This document shows positions 1 to 8,608 of a stretch of 64,000 nucleotides of DNA, in pieces (position 1 is the first letter of the stretch; every line of letters starts with the position of its first letter). Source of the DNA: Algoriphagus aestuarii (GTDB lineage Bacteria; Bacteroidota; Bacteroidia; Cytophagales; Cyclobacteriaceae); the NCBI GenBank assembly GCA_017051695.1, contig JAFIDK010000001.1:186001-250000 (forward strand), given 5' to 3'. The notes under the pieces are model-generated. The model worked only from the letters and a program-made list of their open reading frames with translations, was not told the DNA's origin and made no database searches. Position numbers and translations under genes: made by a program.

Positions 1-306
1 CGGTCCGGTAAATAAATTCAGCTGGTGTCCCGTGGTCACGGAAAAGGTATTTTGCTTACCCAAGCTTTCAATATTCGCAGTAACAGGATCCCCAACCTCA
101 ATTCCTTTATACTGACTTTTTAAGGTTTCAACCAAAACATCTCTTTTAGCCTGGGAAAAACTCTTTGCCTTGATTGCATTTTTGAAGCTTTCCAAAGTAG
201 GCTGATGTGCGTAAAAAGGTTTCAATGATTCCTTCCCTTCTATGTAATCCAAAAAAAATTCAGAAAACTGACCAGTTTTATTTAGGCTTACACAATGTTT
301 TTTCAT
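1..306 (-). CDS. bshC: BshC N-terminus, bacillithiol cysteine-adding enzyme (partial)
   Basis: The reverse strand opens with ATG at 306 and stays open for 102 codons to the window edge, so this is the N-terminal part of a longer gene. Near the edge it reads TTGHQLNLFTGP, matching the conserved (V/T)TGQQ-x-LxTGP block of BshC, the putative ligase that adds cysteine to glucosaminyl-malate in the last step of bacillithiol synthesis. Bacteroidota commonly make bacillithiol as their low-molecular-weight thiol. The gene is divergent from the M16 peptidase, with about 200 bp between. Most of the protein lies outside the window, so intactness cannot be judged. Confidence 0.82.
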   Translation of the reverse strand, partial: MKKHCVSLNKTGQFSEFFLDYIEGKESLKPFYAHQPTLESFKNAIKAKSFSQAKRDVLVETLKSQYKGIEVGDPVTANIESLGKQNTFSVTTGHQLNLFTGP

Positions 307-488
307 GGTTGGATAGGGTGAAGTATATTTTGGGAAGCTAACTTAGTGACTTGAACCAAAGTTCGGTTTTTTTTGTAAAAAAATTGAAAAGCTTCGACCA
401 ACGGTAATTTCTTTGGATAATTCTAGTAGAATTTATCATTTACAACGGGCTAAGGACTTTTCAGTTTCACCCAATTTCAGGAAAAACT

Positions 489-496
489 TAGTTTTG
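489..496 (+). promoter_or_regulatory. -7 promoter element for the M16/ispF/mnmD operon
   Basis: TAGTTTTG fits the Bacteroidota -7 consensus TAnnTTTG exactly and would start transcription near 502. That leaves the ATG at 510 as first codon and excludes the TTG at 498. No clear -33 TTG was found. Confidence 0.45.
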
Positions 497-509
497 TTTG
501 CCAAATAAC

Positions 510-1751
510 ATGCTGCCATACCATCAATTTTTCTTAACCAATGGACTGGAAGTGATCGTCCACGAAGACCCCAGCAGTAAAATGGCGGTTTTCAATATCC
601 TTTACAAAGTTGGCTCCAGGAATGAAGTACCCGGGAAAACCGGTCTGGCCCACTTTTTCGAACACCTCATGTTTGGGAGTTCTAAAAATGTCCCGGTCTT
701 TGACAGGGAACTGGAGCGAGTAGGTGGGTCTTGCAATGCGTTCACAAGTCCTGACGTGACCAATTATTACATTTCTCTTCCCGCCAGCAATGTGGAAACT
801 GCATTTTGGCTGGAATCAGATCGGATGCTTCAATTGACTTTAAGTGAGAAAACGATTGAAACCCAACGAAAGGTAGTCATCGAAGAATACAAGCAGCGCT
901 ATTTAAACCAACCATATGGTGACATTTGGCATCATATGAGGGATTTGGCTTTTGAAAAACACCCTTATCGCTGGCCTACAATTGGTCAGAAAATCGAGGA
1001 CATCGAAGGATATAAAAACGAAGACATTTGGGACTTTTACGAATCACATTATAGCCCGGAAAATGCCATCCTGGTGGTGGGTGGGAATGTCACAAAAAAC
1101 CAAATAGAATTACTGGCCAAGAAATGGTTTGGACCTATACCTTCAAGCGGTAAATCACGTAAAGCAATCCCTTCAGAACCATTACAATCAGAAAAGAGAG
1201 TTAAAATTGTGGAATCAAATGTACCTACAGACGCAATTTATAAGGCTTATAAAATGCCAGGTAAATCTGAAGTCGGTTACACAGCAGCAGATTTAACTTC
1301 TGATATCTTAGGCTTTGGGAAGTCATCTATTCTCGAACAAAAACTTGTCAAGAAAGGGAAGTTATTTGCTTCTATAGGGGCCTATGTATTAGGATCAGTA
1401 GACCCGGGTCTTTTGGTGATTTCCGGTAAAATGGATTCAGGGATTACATCTGAAGAAGGAGAAGAGGCACTGGATCGTGAAATAAAAGATTTTTTAAATG
1501 AGGAGATTTCCGAAGAAAAACTCCAGAAAATCAAAAATCAGGGAGAGGCTATGAAATCCTATGAATCCATCCAATTGCTGAACAGGGTCTTTAATTTAGC
1601 CTATTACGCCTCGCTGGGCAGTCCTGATTTGTACTATAAAGAATTTGAAAATAAATCTAACATCAACGCAGAGGAATTAAGCCATTGGGCAAAACACATC
1701 TTGTCTGAGGACAAAGCTTCTGTGATTCATTATAAATCTATTCCTTCATGA
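510..1751 (+). CDS. M16 family zinc metallopeptidase (processing-peptidase-like)
   Basis: A 413-residue protein with the inverted zinc motif HFFEH about 48 residues from its N-terminus and the third ligand in VVIEEY about 74 residues later, as in catalytically active M16A/B peptidases. A C-terminal M16_C-like half follows. There is no signal peptide, so it is probably cytoplasmic. The frame is also open from a TTG at 498; ATG 510 is preferred because it leads straight into the first beta strand (YHQFFLTNGLEVIV) and the -7 element lies at 489-496. It overlaps ispF by four bases (ATGA), implying translational coupling. The substrate is unknown. Confidence 0.88.
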   Translation: MLPYHQFFLTNGLEVIVHEDPSSKMAVFNILYKVGSRNEVPGKTGLAHFFEHLMFGSSKNVPVFDRELERVGGSCNAFTSPDVTNYYISLPASNVETAFWLESDRMLQLTLSEKTIETQRKVVIEEYKQRYLNQPYGDIWHHMRDLAFEKHPYRWPTIGQKIEDIEGYKNEDIWDFYESHYSPENAILVVGGNVTKNQIELLAKKWFGPIPSSGKSRKAIPSEPLQSEKRVKIVESNVPTDAIYKAYKMPGKSEVGYTAADLTSDILGFGKSSILEQKLVKKGKLFASIGAYVLGSVDPGLLVISGKMDSGITSEEGEEALDREIKDFLNEEISEEKLQKIKNQGEAMKSYESIQLLNRVFNLAYYASLGSPDLYYKEFENKSNINAEELSHWAKHILSEDKASVIHYKSIPS

Positions 1752-2230
1752 ATAATTTCAGAATAGGTATGGGCTATGATGTCCATCAGCTCAAAGAAGG
1801 CTATGACTTTTGGCTGGGCGGGATCAAACTAGAACATGAAAAAGGTGCAGTAGGCCATTCGGATGCCGATGTACTGATCCATGTGATTTGTGACGCACTA
1901 TTAGGTGCAGCAAACCTGCGGGATATCGGTTTTCATTTTTCAGATAAAGACCCGAAATATAAAGGCATTGACAGCAAAATACTTCTAAAAGAAGTGTTGG
2001 ATCTCTTACGAGAGGAAGGATATGAAATCGGTAATATCGACTCTACAATATGCCTTCAAATCCCTAAAGTAAATCCACACATACCCCAAATGAAGGCTTG
2101 CCTCGCTGAAGTGATGAAAGTCCCTGAAAGCTCCATTTCGATCAAAGCAACCACTACTGAATGGCTTGGGTTTGTGGGAAGAGAAGAAGGAGTTTCTGCT
2201 TATTGTGTTGCGTTAATCTATAAGGTATGA
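1748..2230 (+). CDS. ispF: 2-C-methyl-D-erythritol 2,4-cyclodiphosphate synthase
   Basis: Catalyses cyclisation of CDP-methylerythritol 2-phosphate to MEcPP in the non-mevalonate isoprenoid pathway. The 160-residue length is standard. Metal ligands D11 and H13 (GYDVHQL) and H45 (DADVLIH) are present, offset by three from the E. coli enzyme (D8, H10, H42), and the C-terminal TTTEWLGFVGREEG block is conserved. It overlaps the peptidase upstream and mnmD downstream by ATGA, so the three genes form one tightly coupled operon. Confidence 0.97.
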   Translation: MNNFRIGMGYDVHQLKEGYDFWLGGIKLEHEKGAVGHSDADVLIHVICDALLGAANLRDIGFHFSDKDPKYKGIDSKILLKEVLDLLREEGYEIGNIDSTICLQIPKVNPHIPQMKACLAEVMKVPESSISIKATTTEWLGFVGREEGVSAYCVALIYKV

Positions 2231-2910
2231 GCGATAAATTAAAAATTATACTGACCGAGGATGGCTCTCATTCCTTATACCATGAGGATCTAAAAGAGAC
2301 TTATCACAGCTTTCATGGGGCTTTAAAAGAGTCCATCCATGTGTTTATGTTATATGGTTTGGATTCATGGTTGATGGAAAACCCTGCCAGGAAACCTTTG
2401 CGGGTTTTTGAGGTGGGATTTGGCACTGGTTTAAATGCCTGGTTGACCTTGGTTTGGGCCGAACAAAATCAAATCCCTGTTCTTTACCATACCATCGAGC
2501 CTTTTCCACTTTCTGAGGAAATTTATTCTCAATTGAATTATGGAGATTTAGACGATGGGTTTTTTCACTACAAACCTTACCTCACCAGGTTACATAAATT
2601 GGAATGGAATCAGGGTGCTGTAGTCTCCGAATATTTCAATATGAAAAAAGAAAAAACCACGCTCGAAGAGGTTCAACTTTACCCAAGTGATGTGGTGTTT
2701 TTTGATGCATTTGCACCCAGTAAACAGCCAGAAATGTGGGAAAAGGCCCTTTTACAGAAGGTTTTTGACTCCATGAATCAAGGAAGCATCTTTACCACAT
2801 ATTGTGCTCAGGGAAAACTAAAAAGGGATTTGAAAGAAATCGGTTTTGAGGTAGAATCACTGCCAGGCCCTCCAGGAAAAAAAGAAATGACCAGAGGCTG
2901 GAAGAGATAA
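2227..2910 (+). CDS. mnmD: MnmD-like tRNA wobble-uridine methyltransferase
   Basis: A 227-residue class I SAM methyltransferase corresponding to the N-terminal half of bifunctional MnmC; no FAD-oxidase domain is present, as in standalone MnmD proteins. The SAM loop EVGFGTG is at residues 62-68 and the catalytic-region DAFAP block at 160-164. It should methylate 5-aminomethyl-2-thiouridine at tRNA position 34. It is last in the M16-ispF-mnmD unit and starts inside the ispF stop (ATGA). Confidence 0.9.
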   Translation: MSDKLKIILTEDGSHSLYHEDLKETYHSFHGALKESIHVFMLYGLDSWLMENPARKPLRVFEVGFGTGLNAWLTLVWAEQNQIPVLYHTIEPFPLSEEIYSQLNYGDLDDGFFHYKPYLTRLHKLEWNQGAVVSEYFNMKKEKTTLEEVQLYPSDVVFFDAFAPSKQPEMWEKALLQKVFDSMNQGSIFTTYCAQGKLKRDLKEIGFEVESLPGPPGKKEMTRGWKR

Positions 2911-2966
2911 TTGGCATTTTGGTCTATGCTTTGGATCAGGTGAAAGGAACACAACCTTAACCTACT

Positions 2967-3479
2967 ATGAAAACCATCATATTCCTTTGGGCATTTTTAC
3001 TGCCTTTTCAAATATACGCACAAGCTCCCGTGGAAAACCTGCTACAGGAAAGAGCAAGTCTTTTATCCCAGCTGAGACAAAGTCACAGGTCCACCTTTGC
3101 TTTGGTCAGTGACGAAATGGAGCCAAACTCCTCATTCGCCGATCAGGTAGCACTGAAGATTATAGAAAAGGACAATGCCATTATTCAAAAGCTTCAATTG
3201 AATGATAGAATAGATCACTCCTCTATCCTTTCTGAAAATGAACAATACAAAACAATCACGCTTTCTCAGGAGCAGGACATACAGAAATTAAAAAATGCCT
3301 TGGCCCAGAAAGGTTATGAAGTCCATGCTTCACAACTGGAAAAAAGAAAATTTGAGTTGGCCACTTTGATATTTTTTATTGGAATGATCATTTTTGGTTG
3401 GCTTTTTGTCAAAGATAAGATGGCTTTTGATATGCCTAAACTCACTTCATTGATCCCAATTTTCGCAGAAAAAGAATGA
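2967..3479 (+). CDS. Membrane-anchored coiled-coil protein, paralogue A
   Basis: A 170-residue protein of unrecognised family. It has a signal peptide (residues 1-19, ending IYAQA), a charged heptad-like region around residues 23-125, and one C-terminal transmembrane helix near 130-148 followed by a short tail. It aligns end to end with the next gene: both contain (I/L)xxKDNAI, an EQ/EDYK(A/T)ITL segment followed by xxEQD, and a TTxIFF-type membrane start. Stop and next start overlap (ATGA). It probably projects a helical rod into the periplasm; its function is unknown. Confidence 0.7.
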   Translation: MKTIIFLWAFLLPFQIYAQAPVENLLQERASLLSQLRQSHRSTFALVSDEMEPNSSFADQVALKIIEKDNAIIQKLQLNDRIDHSSILSENEQYKTITLSQEQDIQKLKNALAQKGYEVHASQLEKRKFELATLIFFIGMIIFGWLFVKDKMAFDMPKLTSLIPIFAEKE

Positions 3480-3949
3480 TACACGGTTTATTGCTTTTGT
3501 TGTTTTATGTTATGCCTAGCCAACTCAGCCAGGCTGGTGAAGCAAAACTGGAGCGGATGATTCAGGAAAGGGATGCCCTGACCGCTGAGTGGAAAAGAAG
3601 CGAAAGTAAGAAATCAGGCATTTTTGGTAACCGAACCAAAAAAGACATGATCGAGACCAATGAATGGTTGCAGCGGATTCTAGCGAAAGACAATGCAATC
3701 ATGGACGAACTCAGAATGATCGGCGATATAGAAACCACCGTAGCCACTCAGACCGGAGAGGATTACAAAGCAATCACTCTCAAATTGGAACAGGACCTTC
3801 AAGCTGTCAAAAGAGCTTTGAGCGAGCGGGATAAGGAAATAGAGGACATGTTACAAACACGGCGGACCTTTGAATGGACCACCACAATTTTTTTCTTGGC
3901 TACTCTCGGACTGGGATACTGGATTTATAAAATCAAAAAAGGTCCTTAA
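3476..3949 (+). CDS. Membrane-anchored coiled-coil protein, paralogue B
   Basis: A 157-residue tandem paralogue of the preceding gene with the same layout: an N-terminal signal or anchor segment (residues 1-20), a long charged helical region, and a C-terminal membrane helix near residues 133-150. It carries an extra basic insert (SKKSGIFGNRTKK). The ATGA overlap predicts joint production, perhaps as a hetero-oligomer, which is inference. It converges with the lipoprotein gene downstream, and the two stop codons share the palindrome TTAA at 3946-3949. Confidence 0.7.
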   Translation: MIHGLLLLLFYVMPSQLSQAGEAKLERMIQERDALTAEWKRSESKKSGIFGNRTKKDMIETNEWLQRILAKDNAIMDELRMIGDIETTVATQTGEDYKAITLKLEQDLQAVKRALSERDKEIEDMLQTRRTFEWTTTIFFLATLGLGYWIYKIKKGP

Positions 3950-4461
3950 TCCACTCTCACAAAAGTTTGGGAAGGAAACTCAAAACAATCCTCAGATTCT
4001 GAATTTATTTTCCAGCATTCTTCCTGAAAGGTAAATTGGCTAAAATCACTGGAAAAGGTTAATTCACCTTTTGGAATTCTGAAGAAATCGAAAATCCCAG
4101 GTCTCAACTCTTCTTTCGGACCATAAAACGTCCTAAATCCTTCACTTACTCCAGAATAAATCATGGCGTCAGAATAATAATATTGGAAAAAATTCCCTTC
4201 CAAATTATACCAGGAGGTAGTGATATAGCGATAGCCCAAGGTTTCTCCCAATTCTGTTTTCCTGGCGATAGCGGTAATGTCAATAATGCTATCATTTTTG
4301 AATTGGAAACTTTCTACAAACCATACATCCAAAGAGTCTATATAGTCACGCTTTTCCCATGTACCAATCAATGGTGATCTTGGCTCTTCCTCTTGACTTT
4401 CACTACAAGAGACAAGGCTTAAAATCAGGAATGCAAAAAGAACAGAAGATAAATTTTTCAT
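3946..4461 (-). CDS. Putative lipoprotein of unknown function
   Basis: A 171-residue protein starting at the ATG at 4461. The frame extends upstream, but the added residues would spoil the signal sequence. The N-terminus has a lipobox ending LSLVSC, so it is probably lipidated, followed by an acidic ESQEEEPRSPLIGTWE stretch. The rest looks like a small beta-rich lipocalin-like domain opening with the LIGTW motif common in Bacteroidota lipocalin-like lipoproteins. It lies downstream of psd with about 70 bp between. Confidence 0.65.
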   Translation of the reverse strand: MKNLSSVLFAFLILSLVSCSESQEEEPRSPLIGTWEKRDYIDSLDVWFVESFQFKNDSIIDITAIARKTELGETLGYRYITTSWYNLEGNFFQYYYSDAMIYSGVSEGFRTFYGPKEELRPGIFDFFRIPKGELTFSSDFSQFTFQEECWKINSESEDCFEFPSQTFVRVD

Positions 4462-4530
4462 GGAGCAGGATTTAGTTGACAGAACTAAAGACGCAATCAA
4501 TCCCTGAAACGTTACAACTATCCTTCCTAA

Positions 4531-5193
4531 TTATTTTTTCAATCTAGCAATCGGAGTTCTGGCACCTTTTGTCTTTTGCTCTAGACTTACTAAAATTTCA
4601 GCATCCAATGGAAGGAATAAATCTACCCTTGAGCCAAATTTGATAAAGCCAAACTCTCCACCTTGGTCTAGTTGTGAACCTTCTTTAACATACCATTTGA
4701 TACGTCTGGCCACAGCACCTGCAATTTGTCTGACCAGAATTTGAGTGCCATTCTGGTTACGGAGCACCATGGTGGTTCTTTCATTTTCGGTGCTGGATTT
4801 TGGATGCCAAGCTACCAAATATTTTCCTGGATGATATTTAAAAAAGTCTACTACCCCTTTGATCGGAGCGCGATTGACGTGGACATTTACAGGAGACATA
4901 AAGATGGAAACCTGCTGCCGTTTTTCTTTAAGGTATTCATTTTCGAAAGCTTCTTCTATGACTACCACTTTGCCATCTGCAGGTGCATAAACCAGACCTT
5001 CTTCATTCGGGAGAGGAAAAACCGGGTTACGGAAAAACTGCAATACCAGAAGGTAAATGATGATGCTACCAAGCATGGAAACATTCAATAAAACATCCTG
5101 CTCTGGCAGAAAATAATATAATAGGTAATTCAAAACCACCAGGATGATCATCATCCAAAACAGCAAAACTCTTCCTTCTCTGTGTATAGTCAT
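4531..5193 (-). CDS. psd: Phosphatidylserine decarboxylase, short type
   Basis: Converts phosphatidylserine to phosphatidylethanolamine. The 220-residue length fits the short archaeal-type/Bacteroidota family. Two hydrophobic helices occupy residues 8-53. The pyruvoyl-forming self-cleavage site is the Gly-Ser of IKFGSRVD (G187-S188), which would give a large beta and a small alpha chain. The conserved PVNVHVNRAP block is at about 101-110. It lies downstream of gdhA but is separated from it by a terminator, so it probably has its own promoter. Confidence 0.92.
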   Translation of the reverse strand: MTIHREGRVLLFWMMIILVVLNYLLYYFLPEQDVLLNVSMLGSIIIYLLVLQFFRNPVFPLPNEEGLVYAPADGKVVVIEEAFENEYLKEKRQQVSIFMSPVNVHVNRAPIKGVVDFFKYHPGKYLVAWHPKSSTENERTTMVLRNQNGTQILVRQIAGAVARRIKWYVKEGSQLDQGGEFGFIKFGSRVDLFLPLDAEILVSLEQKTKGARTPIARLKK

Positions 5194-5200
5194 ATCGGGT

Positions 5201-5231
5201 CAAATAAAAGGCGTGGATTTTGTCCACGCCT
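5201..5231 (-). terminator. Rho-independent terminator after gdhA
   Basis: A perfect 9-bp stem (5209-5217 with 5223-5231) and a 5-nt loop. On the reverse strand it is followed by TTTTATTT, as expected for termination of gdhA before psd. Confidence 0.8.
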
Positions 5232-5264
5232 CAAAGATAAGTGATTTGATCGATTGATTAAATA

Positions 5265-6542
5265 TCAGAAACCTCCACGATACGTATATGTCTTGGCTAC
5301 TTTATCAATGGCCACGATGTAAGCAGCGATTCTCATTGGCACATCGTACTTCTGAGAAGCCTGATACACATGATCAAAGGCATCTTTCATAATTCGATCG
5401 GATCTTCTATTGACACGATCCGCAGTCCATTTATATCCCAATCTATTTTGTACCCATTCAAAATAGGAAACGGTTACTCCGCCGGCATTTGCCAAAATAT
5501 CCGGAACAGCCATAATTCCTTTTTCATTGATGATGGCATCCGCTTTAGCAGAGGTAGGCCCATTGGCACCTTCCACGATCAATTTGGCTTTGATTTTATC
5601 GACATTATGGATGGTGATAACATCCTCAACTGCTGCAGGTACCAGCACATCTACTTCCAAAAGCAATAGTTCGGCAGGGTCGGAAAGTTTCTCCGCTCCT
5701 TTAAATCCTTCCAAAGTTCCGTTATTGGAATCTCTATATGCTACAGCTTCCTGAATATTGATCCCGTTGCTATTGTAATAAGCCCCTGAAATATCAGATA
5801 CAGAAACAATTTTCAATCCTCTTTCTTCCAACAACAGTGCTGCCCAGGAACCAACATTACCAAATCCTTGAACCGCACAAGTGGCTTGGAAAGGATTGAT
5901 TTTCAGCTTTTGCATGGCCGCTAAAGCAGAAACCATGACACCACGACCAGTTGCTTCAGTTCTTCCCAGAGAACCTCCTAAAACTAGGGGTTTACCGGTT
6001 ACGACAGCGTTGACAGTCATACCCTGAGCCTTAGAGTATTCATCCATCAACCAAGCCATTTCACGAGGTCCAGTTCCCATATCTGGAGCAGGAATATCTT
6101 TATCCGGCCCAAAAACATCAATCATGGCTAAGGTATAGGCACGAACCAGACGTTCGATTTCGCCTTTGGACATTTCTCTAGGATTACACCTCACCCCACC
6201 TTTACCACCACCATAAGGGATGTCCACAACGGCACATTTCCAGGTCATCCAAGCTGCCAAGGCTTTCACCTCGTCCAGATGAACATCAGGAGCAAATCTA
6301 ATCCCACCTTTAGCAGGACCTAGAATGTTTGAGTGGATCACTCTGATTCCTTCGAAAACCTGAATTTTACCATTGTCCATGGTAATCGGCAAGGAAACAA
6401 TCACTTGTTTGGCAGGATTTTTTAAGACGCTGTAAACTTCATCAGATAGACCAAGCTTCTCGGCGGCGATGTTAAATCTCTCCATCATTGACTCCAATGG
6501 ATTTTCTTTATCCATTATCGGAGCAGGTTCGATATAAGCCAT
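5265..6542 (-). CDS. gdhA: Glu/Leu/Phe/Val-type glutamate dehydrogenase
   Basis: A 425-residue hexameric-type glutamate dehydrogenase interconverting glutamate and 2-oxoglutarate plus ammonia. Substrate-binding GPAKGGIRF lies at about residues 75-83, K102 in TWKCAV, and the catalytic lysine in the GGGKGG block near K114. The Rossmann motif GFGNVGSWAA is at about 218-227. Length and motifs fit the NAD-linked RocG/GudB-like branch; coenzyme preference cannot be read with certainty. It has its own -7 element and a strong terminator, so it is probably monocistronic. Confidence 0.94.
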   Translation of the reverse strand: MAYIEPAPIMDKENPLESMMERFNIAAEKLGLSDEVYSVLKNPAKQVIVSLPITMDNGKIQVFEGIRVIHSNILGPAKGGIRFAPDVHLDEVKALAAWMTWKCAVVDIPYGGGKGGVRCNPREMSKGEIERLVRAYTLAMIDVFGPDKDIPAPDMGTGPREMAWLMDEYSKAQGMTVNAVVTGKPLVLGGSLGRTEATGRGVMVSALAAMQKLKINPFQATCAVQGFGNVGSWAALLLEERGLKIVSVSDISGAYYNSNGINIQEAVAYRDSNNGTLEGFKGAEKLSDPAELLLLEVDVLVPAAVEDVITIHNVDKIKAKLIVEGANGPTSAKADAIINEKGIMAVPDILANAGGVTVSYFEWVQNRLGYKWTADRVNRRSDRIMKDAFDHVYQASQKYDVPMRIAAYIVAIDKVAKTYTYRGGF

Positions 6543-6575
6543 ATTGGGTTTTTATTTAGAATATCAAATTCGACG

Positions 6576-6583
6576 CAAAATTA
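6576..6583 (-). promoter_or_regulatory. -7 promoter element of gdhA
   Basis: The reverse strand reads TAATTTTG, an exact TAnnTTTG match 34 bases before the gdhA ATG, in the 70-bp gap after cdsA. No clear -33 TTG. Confidence 0.55.
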
Positions 6584-6612
6584 AGTAGATTTTCAGGATA
6601 CGAGCCTAGAAA

Positions 6613-7452
6613 TTAGAATATTTTCAAAAACGCCGTGATAAAAGGCGCTGACAATAACAATCCGTCAAATCGGTCCATAAATCCACCGTGTCCAGGCAAA
6701 ATCTGTCCACTGTCTTTGATCTCGATAGATCTTTTGAATAAGGATTCGATCAAGTCTCCGTAGGTTCCAGCTACGATGATGATTCCTGCGATCACAAGCC
6801 ATTTCCAGTCCTCGATGACATGAAAATACCTTGCCAAAACAAAAGCAACAGCAATTGCTGAAAATGCACCCCCAAGAAAACCTTCCCAGGATTTCTTCGG
6901 AGATACTCGTTCAAATAACTTCGTTTTACCAAACTTTGTTCCTGCAAAATAGGCTCCTGTATCACTTGCCCAAAGAATCAACAAACAACCGATCAAAATC
7001 TCAAAATGGTAGACCTGATCTACAGAAAATACCGCCAGGTTCAATAAAGAGAAAGGTACCGCCACATAAAAAATCCCCAAATAGGTATAGGCAACTCCTG
7101 TAAATGGCTTTTTATCGGTTTTTCGGTAAAGCTTTATAAAGAAAGTCAATGAAACCAAAGGAAACATCAAATAGAGATACTCGTTTCTGAACTGCTCTTT
7201 TTCAATTAAGAAAGTCAGGGTAAATATCATCAAACCCAGAAAAGTGCCGAAACTTTTCAAAGGAAGCATGCCGTCCAGACCAGACAGTTTGTAAAATTCC
7301 ATCTGAGAAAATCCTAAAATCACAGCAAAAATGAAGAAGTAGGTCCAGTCTGAATAGATACTTCCTCCTACCACGACGATCGCTCCAAAAAATGCGGTGA
7401 TTGCTCTTTGCCCTAGATTACTGTAATTATTAATGTTAAAACGTGATCTCAT
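6613..7452 (-). CDS. cdsA: Phosphatidate cytidylyltransferase (CDP-diglyceride synthase)
   Basis: Makes CDP-diacylglycerol from phosphatidic acid and CTP, the branch point to PE (through psd, 1.5 kb away) and to acidic phospholipids. The 279-residue polytopic membrane protein carries the family signature near the C-terminus: KRSIEIKDSGQILPGHGG followed by DRFD. It is third of three overlapping reverse-strand genes (CPBP protease, DUF2007, cdsA), each junction overlapping by 17 bases. Confidence 0.95.
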   Translation of the reverse strand: MRSRFNINNYSNLGQRAITAFFGAIVVVGGSIYSDWTYFFIFAVILGFSQMEFYKLSGLDGMLPLKSFGTFLGLMIFTLTFLIEKEQFRNEYLYLMFPLVSLTFFIKLYRKTDKKPFTGVAYTYLGIFYVAVPFSLLNLAVFSVDQVYHFEILIGCLLILWASDTGAYFAGTKFGKTKLFERVSPKKSWEGFLGGAFSAIAVAFVLARYFHVIEDWKWLVIAGIIIVAGTYGDLIESLFKRSIEIKDSGQILPGHGGFMDRFDGLLLSAPFITAFLKIF

Positions 7453-7642
7453 TCTGGATTAAATTGGTAGCTAGCAGTACATCTTCTTTTTGGACCATCA
7501 CTTGGTAAGTGCCAAAGACATGGTAGACAGTTTCTTTTTTACTTAAAACCACTGCATTGATTTCATTTTCTTCGAGGACGCCTTTCACAATCTCCGCCCT
7601 GATCTGTTGATCGCTTTCAAAAACTTTAATCCAATTGTCCAT
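7436..7642 (-). CDS. DUF2007-type small protein
   Basis: A 68-residue soluble protein with the N-terminal pattern WIKVFESDQQIRAEIVKG and a C-terminal half rich in V and L, matching the DUF2007 'putative signal transducing protein' fold (a GlnB-like hairpin of about 65 residues). It overlaps both neighbours by 17 bases, so its translation should be coupled to the CPBP protease and to cdsA. Function unknown; a regulatory role in membrane homeostasis is only inferred from context. Confidence 0.8.
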   Translation of the reverse strand: MDNWIKVFESDQQIRAEIVKGVLEENEINAVVLSKKETVYHVFGTYQVMVQKEDVLLATNLIQNEITF

Positions 7643-8570
7643 CCTTGGGTATTTTCATTTTCTTAAGGTAATAGATTCCTACAAGAAGAACCAACAAACC
7701 TAATAAGGAGGCTGTATATGACACGTCATCTGTGGATTCCAGATCAAAATCTATCAATCCTTGATTGGACATATACACCATGATCACAGTAAACCCATTA
7801 TTGAAAATATGAGCTAAAATCGGATAGAGTAGACTTCCGGTAAATAGATACATGTATCCAAAAATTGCCCCTAAGAATACACGTGGCAAAAACCCATAGA
7901 ACTGAAGGTGAATGGCTGAAAATATTATCGCTGTCACCCACACTCCCCAATGTCCTGATTTCAGGTATTTGTGCATTTTGGCCTGTACTAATCCTCTAAA
8001 AAACATTTCCTCCCCTATCCCGGCCAATACGCCGATCACCAGCACCCCCATCACCAATTCAGGAATGGTCTGAAAATCTGTCAAGAATTTCGTCAAAGCC
8101 ATCAATTGATCCTCAGTGGCTTTCATCCAGGCTTCTATTTCAGACATGGATTCAGGCAAGGCAAGATTGGAGTTGAAATAGACAAGTAGGGAATTAAAAA
8201 ACATTCCTCCCACAGTAACGGCAAGTACGATCAGAAGGGCTTTCCACTGGAATCTTGAAATCTGGACATCCCAATGCAAATCGGCTTTTTCAATATATCG
8301 AGTGATAATCCATGCTGCTAGCCAAAATCCAATTCCGGACCCAATCCCCTGGACAAATAACATGGCCATCCTTCCATTTGGCACATCGAAATTCCCAGAA
8401 ATAAGGCCCAAAAGATCATCCATTGGGATTTTAAACAATACTGGCACAAAGGCCAACGCTATTCCCTGTAATAAAACCAGTACTCCAAAAGCAACTAAAA
8501 CTATGACTATCAGGGACAAAAGCCAACTTTTCCTTTCTGCTATTTCAGACTGTGTTTCGTAAATCTCCAT
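7626..8570 (-). CDS. CPBP-family intramembrane metalloprotease
   Basis: A 314-residue multi-pass membrane protein with the CPBP/CAAX-protease signature: EEMFFR (E187, E188, R192), FSAIHLQF (H221) and HIFNN (H254, N258). These residues form the glutamate/histidine active site of the Rce1/ABI family. Hydrophobic segments begin at about residue 18. It is first gene of the cdsA operon and is divergent from dusB, with a 38-bp gap holding both promoters. The substrate is unknown. Confidence 0.9.
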   Translation of the reverse strand: MEIYETQSEIAERKSWLLSLIVIVLVAFGVLVLLQGIALAFVPVLFKIPMDDLLGLISGNFDVPNGRMAMLFVQGIGSGIGFWLAAWIITRYIEKADLHWDVQISRFQWKALLIVLAVTVGGMFFNSLLVYFNSNLALPESMSEIEAWMKATEDQLMALTKFLTDFQTIPELVMGVLVIGVLAGIGEEMFFRGLVQAKMHKYLKSGHWGVWVTAIIFSAIHLQFYGFLPRVFLGAIFGYMYLFTGSLLYPILAHIFNNGFTVIMVYMSNQGLIDFDLESTDDVSYTASLLGLLVLLVGIYYLKKMKIPKDGQLD

Positions 8571-8578
8571 ATTTGAGG

Positions 8579-8586
8579 TAAATTTA
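8579..8586 (+). promoter_or_regulatory. Possible -7 element of dusB
   Basis: TAAATTTA matches seven of eight TAnnTTTG positions, 22 bases before the GTG start. It lies next to the opposing CPBP promoter, so the two promoters face each other across a few bases. Confidence 0.35.
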
Positions 8587-8590
8587 CGCG

Positions 8591-8598
8591 CAAATTTA
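8591..8598 (-). promoter_or_regulatory. -7 element of the CPBP-DUF2007-cdsA operon
   Basis: The reverse strand reads TAAATTTG, an exact consensus match 21 bases upstream of the CPBP start. Confidence 0.5.
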
Positions 8599-8608
8599 TA
8601 ATACAGAA

